Of a DNA stretch of 64,000 bases, positions 40,740 through 50,150 are shown one piece after another. Within the stretch, counting starts at the first letter, position 1. Each line of letters starts with the position of its first letter. Position numbers and translations under genes: made by a program. This DNA is from Pyropia yezoensis (taxonomy: Eukaryota; Rhodophyta; Bangiophyceae; Bangiales; Bangiaceae): contig CM020619.1 in the NCBI GenBank assembly GCA_009829735.1, positions 13,197,777 through 13,261,776 on the forward strand. Direction: 5' to 3'. The notes under the pieces are model-generated. The model was given only the letters and a program-made list of their open reading frames with translations. It was not told the origin of the DNA and made no database searches.

Positions 40740-43237
40740 TCACCACAGGGTGCAGCGGGTGGGCGGGTTGTACGGCGTCCCCGGAGAGCATTGAAAGGCA
40801 GCGGCAAAGGGCGCAAACTGGGATAACGGCCCCCGCACGCGCGCCCACCCGGGCGGGTGCACACGCTGTGCGAGGCCCCGCCGCTGCGCCTGCGGGCGAG
40901 CCACCTGGCACCAGTTTTGGGCGTAGGACGCGAAGAAGAGCTGCTCGGGGGTGAAGCGCCGCTCCAGCCGCCCGTTGCGGGGGCCCGTCCGCCCCGCCGC
41001 GAGGCGGGCGGAAAACGCCTCCCACGCCGCCGCCAGCCCGTACGCGTCGGCCTGCGACTCGCGGGCCGTGCGGTTGGCGTTGAGCGCCGCGCCGTCGGGC
41101 ACGTCGGCGGGCGCCTCCATAGCCGCGTACACGTCGTTGAGGCAGCGGGCCTTTTCGATAAACGCCGCCGTCGCGTTGGCAGACCACCACGTGCCGTACT
41201 GGCCCCGCGCGTCATAGGGCTGGCTGCCAACGTCAAAGGCGTGGCCAATCTCGTGACCGACAATCGTGGCGGCGCTGGCAAAGGTCATGGCGTGGGGGGC
41301 GTCGAGGGAGAAGAAGGGGTCCTGGAGGAGAGCTGCGCCGAGGGAAACGATGCCAAAAGAAGAAGAATAAAAAGAAGCTGAGGGGGAAACGGGATCAGAC
41401 AACAAGGAGCAGGGCCACCGTGACGGGTCAGATGGTTGCCACGCAGGGGACGGCACCGAGACGTGCTTTTCAGCGCCGCCCAGGTCGTCTGCGCCGCGGT
41501 CGTCCGCACGGCGGCGGACGCGCCGCCTCTCTCACCCGCCCCCAAGCGACGCACCCGCAACAAAACGTCACAAGGCCGCAAATCATGACATGGAAATGGC
41601 AGGTCACACAACAAGGGAACCACGAGGCACGCCAACGCACCAGCCGTCATCATGGCCGTGTTTGCCGTCGGCGTATACCACGCGTTGACTGTGGTCGGCC
41701 GCAAGGCGACCGACTGGTCCGCGGGCGTCGCCGTCCGCACCCACTGCTCCCGCCACGCCCTCGCGTTGGCCGACACAAACGACGCCGGGTAGTCGTTGGC
41801 GTCCGCCACCACCCCCGACGTATCTTCGGCCCCCCTCGCGGGGGTGACGTCGCCCACCAGCATGGCCATGGTGGCCAGCTTTTCCTGCACCACCGCCCTG
41901 GTGGGCGTGTCCAGCCAGTCGGCGCGGTCAACGAGGCGGCCGGTGGCCGCGCGGACGTCCTCTGCCATGGCCACCCCAAACGTCTTGTTGCTCGCCGGCA
42001 GGTGGGCGCCCGCAAAGGCGGTGCCCACCTCAGTTGGGAAGAGGCGGCCCGTCTGGCCGACGCACCGCGTCAGCGCCGGCTGCGGCGCGGTGACCCCGTA
42101 CACGACGGCGGCGTAGGCGTCCACGTAGCCCCGGGGGCGGGTGCCCAGGAGGTCCAGCCCGGCGTACGCCCGGGTGGCCGCCACCGCCAGGTAGGCCTGC
42201 AGGGGCAACAGGCCGCCGCCGCCGGGAGCGGTGGCGGCGGTCAGCCAGCCTTCGAGCTGACGCGCATACGCCTGCGGGGTCAGGAGGCTAATGTTGGCCG
42301 GCAGTGGGGCCCCTACGTCCTCCCCCATCAACGTCACCAGGGCGCCCACCAGGCTGCCCGGTGCCCACGCAGCCGCCCGGGAGGCGGCCAGGCGGTGGCT
42401 GTGGATGGGGGATGCGGCGTCGCCCCACGGGGGCACGCCCGCCTGCACCGCCGCCGCCGTCACGGGCGCTGGGCCGGAAAAGTTGACGAGGCGGGCCTCA
42501 AAAGCGGCCGCCGCCGCAGCCACCTCCTCCGCGGCCATTTTCCCACCCGCCGCCGTCGGTGGCAGGAGCCCCGCCTCCACGGCGGTGCCCGCCAGGGAGC
42601 GCAGCAGCTGTTTGTACGCCCCCCGTACGGCCTCCCCGTACGGGGTTGTCGCGGAAAAGGCCGGCTCGGCGGCGGTAAACTTTGGGACGGACGCGTACAC
42701 GGCGCGGACGCCCGGCCGCATGGGGTCGTTGATGACCCCAAACGTCCACACCGCCGACTCGACGCCCGCCCCGGCGAGCGCCGCCACCGCCCCCACCGCC
42801 GCCTCGACCGACGCGTTGGCGGCCGTCAGCGCCTGCAGGGCGGGGCGGAACCGCGCCAGCGGCGCCACGTCGGATCGCGTCGTGTTGGCGGCCATGCAGG
42901 ACGCGTAAAAGGCGCCCGGCTTGGTCGCCGCCACCGCGGGTGACCGCAGCAGCACGTCGACGGCCTCGTTGACGCGCGTCTGGATGGTGCGAAAGGTGCT
43001 GATGGAAGACTGCGCCCGCGGCGGTGGGCTGTTGGCCGCCCGCCAGCCGCCGCACGCCCACTCGTACGCGTCCACACACGGGTCGACAGACTCGTTGAGC
43101 ATGGACAGCACCGAGTTGGCAATTACGTCGGGGGAGCGGGGCACGCCAAAGCGTTGTGCCGCCGACGGGGCCGCAGCGGCGGCCGCCGTCGCCACGGCAA
43201 GCGCGGCCGCTAGCGCCCGGTTGACACGGCGACCCAT
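40740..43237 (-). CDS. M13 family zinc metallopeptidase (neprilysin/endothelin-converting enzyme-like), one intron
   Basis: About 729 residues from two exons: 41641-43237 and 40740-41332. The intron 41333-41640 (308 bp) has GT-AG ends and phase 1, and joins the sequence to MMTAALLQDPFF, the family's pre-zinc-site wording. The start at ATG 43237 gives MGRRVNRALAAALAVATAAA, a signal peptide or anchor. N-terminal part: SVDPCVDAYEWACGGW. Catalytic part: zinc motif VGHEIGHAFD (HExxH), third zinc ligand in ESQAD (family ExxxD, usually ENxAD). C-terminal hallmarks are FFASYAQNWC, PGWARVRGPLSQFAPFAAAF and a final TRCTLW. The paired cysteines are present. Family enzymes cleave peptides outside the cell at hydrophobic residues. 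All catalytic residues are seen, so it should be active. The intron shows a clearly less GC-rich sequence than the exons. Confidence 0.93.
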
Positions 43238-44302
43238 GGCGCGGGTGGCGGATGCGCAACAATGGGCGGGCGGGGAGTGGCGGAAGGGGGGTGGCCACCG
43301 GCGCGATGGGGACAACCAAGACACTGGGCCGCCGCCGCTGCCGTCGAGCGCTGTTGCCGCCCTCTATCGCCGCCGCGACCGCCGGGGCACCTCCTCTGTC
43401 CAAGAACGGGAGGTCCAACGCAGGCGACCCTGTTGCGCCACCGACGAGTCTCTGCTCTGACGGTCACGCCCTCTTCCCATCCCGCAATGGGTCTCTTGAA
43501 GGAGGCGGCGGCGCAGCGGGCGGCAGGCGTGCGCGCACGCCGCAGCAGGGGATGCCCCTCGGCACAGGCAGCGCGAGCCACGCGGCAGGCCGCAGGGATG
43601 GGCTCGACCGAAGGCCTCCGACCGGGGTGTGCGCTGGACGCCCATGCCGTCCATCGCTGTGCCTGCATTCCTGTATGTATGTAGTCACCGCCCGTCATCA
43701 TCGTCATGGTGGGGCGCTCCGTGCCACAACCTAGTACGTATTGAAAGCCCTTTGGCATGAGATGCCCATGACCTCGCAAAGAGGAGGACATTGAACAGTC
43801 CTGCTGGATCGCTCCATTCGTGTCCGACACGGTGTGCTTCCTTAGGACGATCATCATCATCGTCCTCGTGGATGATCCGCGGGGGTGACGTGCCGTCTGG
43901 GCGGGACGTGCAGTACAGAACGGACTTACGTATACGCCGAGCCTGGTCGCCCCACGGCGTCCAGTTAAGGCGCCGTCACAGGAGAGGCATCCCAGCGAGG
44001 TCGTCTACGCGGTTGGAAACTCTCTCCTTTTCGTCACGTCCACCCTCACGGCGGAGGGGCGGTTTCTCTTCGCAATACAAATAGAGGGGCACCTGTGATC
44101 CCCAAGAACACGTGGCAAAAACCCTTAAACGGAAGGAAATCTATTTTACGGACGGCTTCAAGAACGCGACTGCCCGACGACCCTCGGGGGCATGCACGCC
44201 CCGCCCACCTACGAAAACCTACCGGGTGGTGAACCAACCCACCCAGCATGACTATCGCGCCCACCTTCGCGGGCGGGGGCGGCGGACGCCACCACACCCG
44301 CC
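43238..44302. other. intergenic, no gene seen
   Basis: This region includes the 5' flank of the M13 peptidase gene and ends at the left arm of the inverted duplication. GC content is lower at 43660-44160. Nothing supported on either strand. Confidence 0.45.
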
Positions 44303-45200
44303 CCCCCTCTCCGTCTACCCCCTCAGCCTGCCCTCTCGACAACGTGACGCCCCCCCCCCCGGCGGCCGCCCCCCGACAGGGCCGCGGTTCAGTAGTCGTA
44401 GGCGCGGCACTTGCCCCTGGAGCACCGCAGGGAGGTGTAGCACTTGGCCGCCGTCGCCCCCCCACACGGCGCGGCCGCCCCCACCCACCGGGCGCACCTG
44501 CCGTCGTCACAGGTGGCGTCGGCGTAGCACTGGGCGGCGGCGGCGGCGGCGGGCCCGCAGGGCTGGCCCGCCGGCACGTACGTGGCGCACGCGCCGCTGA
44601 CGCAGCTGGCGTTGGCGTAGCACCTGGTGGTGGCGGCGGCCGTGCCCCCCCCGGGCCACCACACGCCTCCCCCGCCGCCACGTACGCCACTCACACGCCA
44701 GCGTCGCAGCTGGCGTTGCGGTAGCACCGCACGCGGCCGCCGCAGGGCTTGCCGGCAGCCACGTACGCGGCGCCACAGGTGCCGTTGACGCACACCAGGT
44801 TGGCTGCCGAGCACGGCTCGACGCGGCTGCACGACGCGCCCAGGCCGCGGTAGTAGGAGGAGGAGGGCCGTGACACCGCGTCGGTGACGTTGGCGGCAGA
44901 CGCCGCGGCGGCCGAGGCGCACAGGCCGACGGCGGCGACGGCAACGGCGGTAGCTTTGGCAAAGCCCGTAATGCAAGTGTCAGTGTCTGCGCAGCAGAAG
45001 GGTGGAGACGGGGATGGGCGCGAAGCGCTGGCGGCGGTGCCGCCATGTAGGTGCGGGTGGGTGTGGGTGAGCTGGGGCTGGTGGGCTTGCGTGGGTGTGG
45101 GTGCGCTCAGGGTGGGTGATGGCGGCGGTTGTCGTGATTGGTAGCACCGCCGGGCAGGCTCCTTGTACGCTTGCCTCCATTGTCTGGGGTGGACGCGCGT
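44303..45200. repeat. left arm of a large inverted duplication
   Basis: This roughly 0.9 kb segment is an inverted copy of about 47408-48292. Similarity runs from the 3' flank of the Cys-rich gene (CCCTCTCCGTCTACCCC side) through the gene and its upstream region to a TTGTCTGGGGTGGACGCG stretch. The arms are separated by about 2.2 kb. Differences are scattered point changes and short repeat-length changes, so the duplication is relatively recent. Confidence 0.85.
44389..44969 (-). pseudogene. secreted Cys-rich repeat protein, copy 1 (start codon lost)
   Basis: Inverted paralogue of the gene at 47635-48209. The position matching the other copy's start codon reads ACG (44969-44967), and no other in-frame ATG is seen upstream, so this copy is either silent or uses a rare start. 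The signal-peptide part (GFAKATAVAVAAVGLC) and all Cys-rich units are kept. The 71-bp intron is at the same place (donor GTGAGT at 44694-44689, acceptor CAG ending at 44624). An Ala run in the third unit is longer by two residues than in the other copy. Confidence 0.65.
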
Positions 45201-46220
45201 CGGCGCTTAGCCACGGCGGCCACCCAAAGGCAAGCCCGTCGGCCACCCCGGGGGGGGGAGCGTCGCCAGCCAGACCGCCGCGTCCGCGTCGGCGGGTGGT
45301 GGCCACACCCCGCCAGCGGCACGCGGCGCCCGCTCCCGCGGGTCTGGCTCCCGCGCGACCCCGTGGCGTGACGCGGCGCGCACCCGCCTGGCCGCGCCCG
45401 ACGGACCAGGCACAGCCAGCCCCCCTGCGCAGCAGACGCCGTGGCGTGGACGGGGCATGCGCGCATGGGCAACACCCCCCCCCCCCCCCCCCCCCGACCG
45501 ACGGGGCGACGGCGGTGGGCGGCCTGGCCGCCGCGCCGGTCCCCGCCGTGGATAGTTTTTTTTTTTGCCAGCCGCCCGCGGTCGTCTGCGCGCACGCCCA
45601 CCCCTGCTGGCTGCCTGCCCCTGACGTGGCTGGCCAGCTCCCTCCGCCGCATGGGGCGGGGAGGGGGGGTGGGGGAGGGAGCGGACGCGCGCGCGCGAGG
45701 CGGTTGGATGATGCGGGGGGCGCTTGCGCTGGTGCGAGGGGGGGACGGCTGCTGGGCGCCCCGGCCGGCGCCGCGTCCCCAGGGCCGACGGGTGCACGCA
45801 GGGGGGGGGCCGACGGGGGGCGCCGCCGCCGCGCTGTCGCCCCCTCCCCCCCCCCCAGCAGCGCGGATGGCCGCCACGGCGGCTAGGGAAGCAGGGGCGG
45901 GCGGGCGGGCGGGCGGGCGGGCGCCCCGGCTGCCGCCGCCCGCCGCGGCTGGCGCTCCCCCATCTCCGCCACGCCCCCTGCCGCCACCGCCCCTGCCCGC
46001 CACCGCCGCTGCCGCCGCCGCTGCCCGCTGCCCGCTGCCGGCACCTGCCCCTCCTTCTGCGCCTCCCCAGTACCCACCGCCCCCGCCCCGGTGGGTGGGG
46101 GGGCTGCCCGCCCGCCCGCCAGCGACGGCCGACGACGGTGTGTGTAGCAGCCGCGGCTACACCGTCCCGCAGGGAGGGGGGCGGGGGGGGGGAGGCGCGG
46201 GGTGAACCGACGCGCGGGAT

Positions 46221-46251
<31 letters not shown>

Positions 46252-46338
46252 GGGAGGCGGCAGCGCGGCGCGGGGGGCGGCCCCCCCGCGCTGGCGGCGG
46301 CTGCGCGGCGCACGGACGCGGCGGGGGGGGGCGCCCGC

Positions 46339-46379
<41 letters not shown>

Positions 46380-47407
46380 ACGCGCGGCCGCCGTCCACCC
46401 GCCGCCCGACGGCCGCCGTCGCGGACGGTGGGGAGGGGGGGGGGCGGGGGGGGGGGGGGGGGGGGGGGTGCGACCGCCGCCGCCGCCGCGGCGACGTTGT
46501 GGCCGGCCGGCCGGCCCGCCGGCGGCGCGTCTGCCCGGCGGCGCGCGCCGCCCGTCGGCAGCGGGCCACGCGTCCCGGCGGGGGCGCGTGCGCTGCCCCC
46601 CTCCCGCCCCCCCCCCCCCCCACCCGCGCGCGTCGTCGTCGCTGCGGCGGCCGGCTTCCCGCCGGGCACGCCGTCTGGGGAGCGGGGCGCCGCGCACCGC
46701 CGTGTGCCGCGCTGCCGCCCGCCGCCGTCGCCGCCACCGCCGCCGCCGCCGCCGCCGCCGTCGCCGCCGCTGCCGCCGCCGTCGGTTCCACGCCCGGTGG
46801 CGGTGGGTATGGTCTGGAGGGGACACGGAGCGGCTGGGGGCGAGCACCGGGCGAGCCGGGGGGGAGGTGGGGGGGGGGGGGGGGGGGGGGGGGGAAGGAA
46901 GGGGGCAGTTAAAAAAGTGGAAAGCGACGGCCCACTGGGGGTGAGGGGCAGCGCCGTACGCCTCGCCAGCGGGTCGCTTGCGGTGAGCCCGCACGGGGAG
47001 GGGAGCGGCGGGCGGTCGGCGCGCCCGGTGCCAAGACCGCCCGACGGCGCACAGCGGTGGCGGCGGGGGCGGCCCCCGCCGGGCGTCGTCACGGCCCGTG
47101 ACGACGGCTTCCCCCAGAGGCGAGCGAGTCGTCCGTCGGGGGCGGAAAAAAAAGGGAGGCGTGGGACATCCCCTGAGGTGGATGGGGGGGGGGGGGGGGG
47201 GGACAGTGGTGGGAGACGTGGGAGGGTGGGGCCTGTAGCAGAGGGCAACGTACGCCGCCCTCTGCCAAAAGGAGAGGCGACGCGATGCGTGGCCGACCTG
47301 CCTTGGGGCATGCTGCGGCTGTCCACGTGTAGGGCGCTGCCGGGCAGACACCCCACTCTGGCTGCCACCGTCGCTCGGCTGGTGGGCGCCGTCGGCTGGC
47401 CGCGCCA
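45201..47407. other. spacer between inverted gene copies, G-run rich
   Basis: 2.2 kb with extreme composition and no supported gene. G runs lie at 46221-46250 (30), 46446-46468 (23), 46869-46894 (26) and 47184-47202 (19), plus GGGC and CCG tandem repeats (45897-45922, 46346-46378). Very long open frames exist on the minus strand here, but they encode only Arg/Pro/Gly-rich low-complexity sequence. Confidence 0.6.
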
Positions 47408-48292
47408 CGCGTCCACCCCAGACAATGGAGGCAAGCGAACAAGAGGCCTCACCGCCGGCACTACCCACCACCACACCCGCCGCTTGACCCGCCACAAGCG
47501 GACCCACACCCACGCAAGCCCACCAGCCCCAGCTCACCCACACCCACCCGCACCTACATGGCGGCACCGCCGCCAGCGCTTCGCGCCCATCCCCGTCTCC
47601 TCCCTTCTGCTGCGCAGACACTGACGCATGCATCATGGGCTTTGCCAAAGCTACCGCCGTTGCCGTCGCCGCCGTTGGCCTGTGCGCCTCGGCCGCCGCG
47701 GCGTCTGCCGCCAACGTCACCGACGCGGTGTCACGGCCCTCCTCCTCCTACTACCGCGGCCTGGGCGCGTCGTGCAGCCGCGTCGAGCCGTGCTCGGCAG
47801 CCAACCTGGTGTGCGTCAACGGCACCTGTGGCGCCGCGTACGTGGCTGCCGGCAAGCCCTGCGGCGGCCGCGTGCGGTGCTACCGCAACGCCAGCTGCGA
47901 CGCTGGCGTGTGAGTGGCGTACGTGGCGGCGGGGGAGGCGTGTGGTGGCGGGGGGGGGGCACGGCCGCCGCCACCACCAGGTGCTACGCCAACGCCAGCT
48001 GCGTCAGCGGCGCGTGCGCCACGTACGTGCCGGCGGGCCAGCCCTGCGGGCCCGCCGCCGCCGCCCAGTGCTACGCCGACGCCACCTGTGACGACGGCAG
48101 GTGCGCCCGGTGGGTGGGGGCGGCCGCGCCGTGTGGGGGGGCAACGGCGGCCAAGTGCTACACCTCCCTGCGGTGCTCCAGGGGCAAGTGCCGCGCCTAC
48201 GACTACTGAACCGCGGCCCTGTCGGGGGGCGGCCGCCGGGGGGGGGGGCGTCACGTTGTCGAGAGGGCAGGCTGAGGGGGTAGACGGAGAGG
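47408..48292. repeat. right arm of a large inverted duplication
   Basis: Inverted partner of 44303-45200. It carries the intact copy of the Cys-rich gene with its upstream region. The upstream parts of both arms contain the same run of CCCACACC/CACCCACAC repeats. Confidence 0.85.
47635..48209 (+). CDS. secreted Cys-rich repeat protein, copy 2 (intact)
   Basis: ATG 47635 (MGFAKATAVAVAAVGLCASAA) gives a clear signal peptide ending near SAAAASA. The predicted mature protein is made of repeated units C-Y-x-N-A-S-C-x-x-G-x-C-x-x-Y-V-x-A-G-x-P-C-G: CVNGTCGAAYVAAGKPCGG, CYRNASCDAG, CYANASCVSGACATYVPAG, CYADATCDDGRCARWVGAA and CYTSLRCSRGKCRAYDY. The direct frame hits TGA at 47911-47913. A 71-bp GT-AG intron (47910-47980, donor GTGAGT, acceptor CCACCAG) restores a 167-residue protein and joins V-C-Y-A-N-A-S-C. 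The pattern is like Dickkopf-N/EB-type disulfide repeats. A role in the cell wall, adhesion or defence is possible but unknown. Confidence 0.6.
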
Positions 48293-49343
48293 GGGGGCTT
48301 GGGCAATGGCAGCTGTCGCCCCTGCTGGCAACACAGCGGCTTCGACGCTGCTGTGGCGGTGGCTGACGGCTGCTGGGTGTTGTCGGCGACCCCCGTCTTC
48401 GGAGGACGCGACGGTGTTGGGAGGTTGAGGCGAGCAGGACGAAGAAGGTGAGTAGGTTTCTTGGCGCCTTGATTGATGGCGCCGCAAGGGCCGTACTGTG
48501 CGCCAGAGAGTCCCCTCCTCTCTACCTCTGGAGGTTCATCCACCGGCAGGGTATAGTGGGAGCGGCGTTCACCCAGTGTGTCGCGGGTGCGGCAGAGGGC
48601 GGTGGCGGCAGAGCATTCGCCACAGGGCGGTCGCCTCGCCTGCTGCCGGCGTCAGGGGCGCGGACACCGTGGGGGTGCAGGCGGAGCGCGCAAAAGCGGC
48701 GCGTCCAACCGCCCCGACGTGGGTGGCGTAGGAAGGAAAGGGGGGGGGCAGCGAGCGAGAGTTTAGGCAGCAGTGTCACATGAAGAGAACAAGAAAGAAC
48801 CAACCATCATGGTTGATGATCAGACTCATGGTTCATGATGACCATGTCAAAAAATGTCCATCAATCTCTGGTGCACGGCGATTTGCGGTGAGATGTGATT
48901 ACATAGTGTGAGGTCCGCTGTCAGCCAGTGCGCTTGCACGTGCGCTTGAGGTCCGCCGGGTCTGGAGCAATGTACAGGCAGGTGCCCCGCCCGGGCGGCC
49001 GAGCTCCCCGCGGGGAGCTCCCGGCTCTGGCGTGGGACCCCGCGGCCGCTGGGGGCACCTCCACAGGGTAGACAAGGCACGTTCGCTGGCCCACACGGAC
49101 GCAGGCGTCCCGTCCGGTTCTGTCTGTCAGAACGTTTGTCGAGCCAGGGTGCAGCCTCCGCGCCCTTTTTTTTTACTTCATCCCCCTCCTGCTCTTCCTC
49201 TTGCAAGAGATCCCCAACGTTGGCCAGCTGGCGGCCGTTTGTCCCTCTGCCCCCTAGGCCTCATCTTACGCTCCGTCCCCCCCTGCCCTCCCCCCCCCCC
49301 CCCCCTCGCGACCCCAGCGCCATCCCCCCCCGACGCGCCCCAC
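48293..49343. other. intergenic; contains a perfect 20-bp palindrome
   Basis: No gene seen. At 49001-49020 lies a perfect palindrome with GAGCTC at both ends and a CCGCGG centre. At 48806-48846 there is an ATG/CAT-rich stretch with repeated CATGGTT and ATGATG words. The last 100 bases before the next gene are C/T-rich leader-like sequence. Confidence 0.5.
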
Positions 49344-50150
49344 ATGACGATCAAAGTCATTGGCGCGGGCTACGGCCGCACCGGCACCATGTCACTCAAG
49401 GCGGCGCTGGAGATCCTGTACGGCCAGCCCGTCTACCACATGGAGTCCATCCTGCTGCCCACCCCCCCCCACTCGACGGCCGACGACCTGCCCGCGTGGG
49501 ACGCCGCCTCCCGCGACGCCGCCGGCCCCGGCCACCCCGACTGGCAGGCGCTGCTGGTGGACCGCGGCTTTGTCGCCGCCCTGGACTTCCCCATTGCCCT
49601 GCACGTGGTGGACCTGGCGGCGGCCTTCCCCGCCGCCAAGGTCATCCTCACCGTCCGCCCGTCGGCCGACTGGTGCCGCTCGTGGGCGCACCTCCTGGAC
49701 GTCAAGTTCCGGGTCATCCGCCGGTGGGGCTGGGCGGCGCCCCGCCTGCGCATGGCGGGCGCGTGGACGACGCGGACCATCTTTGGGCCGCTCTTTGGCG
49801 CCTGGGACCTCCCCGAGGGGGGGCGCCTCGACGCGGCCACCTGCGTCGCCGCATACGAAGCACACAACGCGGCGGTGGTGGCGGCCATCCCCGCCGAGCG
49901 GCTGCTGGTGCTGCCGCTGGGGTCTGGCTGGGAGCCTCTGTGTGCCTTCCTCGGACTCCCCGTCCCGGCCGTGCCCTACCCACGGGTCAACGCGGCGGGG
50001 GGGGGGGTGGAGACCTTTTTTCGGCGCGTCCGGAACACCGCGCTCGCGGCGCGGGCGGCCGACGTGGCGCCCCGGGCGGCGGTGGCGGCGGCGGTGGTGG
50101 CGGTGGCGGTGGGGGTGGGGGTGGCCCTCGCGCGTGCGCGGCGGCCGTAG
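49344..50150 (+). CDS. Sulfotransfer_4-type P-loop protein with C-terminal membrane tail
   Basis: 268 residues, one exon. ATG 49344 (MTIKVIGAGYGRTGTMSLK) is chosen because the P-loop-like PAPS-binding motif GAGYGRTGTMSLKAALE of the sulfotransferase-related family begins directly after it. Further family landmarks are PVYHMESIL, DFPIALHVVDLAAAFPAAKV, ILTVRPSADWCRSW, AYEAHNAAVVAAIPAERLLV, LPLGSGWEPLCAFLGLPVP and PYPRVNAA. The last 25 residues (RAAVAAAVVAVAVGVGVALA, then RARRP) are a hydrophobic helix with a basic end, so the protein is probably tail-anchored. Members of this family are numerous in algae and fungi and mostly uncharacterised. Substrate unknown. Confidence 0.82.
   Translation: MTIKVIGAGYGRTGTMSLKAALEILYGQPVYHMESILLPTPPHSTADDLPAWDAASRDAAGPGHPDWQALLVDRGFVAALDFPIALHVVDLAAAFPAAKVILTVRPSADWCRSWAHLLDVKFRVIRRWGWAAPRLRMAGAWTTRTIFGPLFGAWDLPEGGRLDAATCVAAYEAHNAAVVAAIPAERLLVLPLGSGWEPLCAFLGLPVPAVPYPRVNAAGGGVETFFRRVRNTALAARAADVAPRAAVAAAVVAVAVGVGVALARARRP

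Noticed and set aside
45207-47720. 837-codon minus-strand open frame spanning the spacer and the antisense of the Cys-rich gene
   Set aside because: It encodes only Pro/Arg/Gly low-complexity sequence, crosses several G runs and overlaps the real gene on the other strand.
47911-47913. TGA at a Cys position read as selenocysteine
   Set aside because: After the TGA the frame soon leaves the Cys-repeat pattern, while a GTGAGT-AG intron restores it exactly. No SECIS-like element was recognised.
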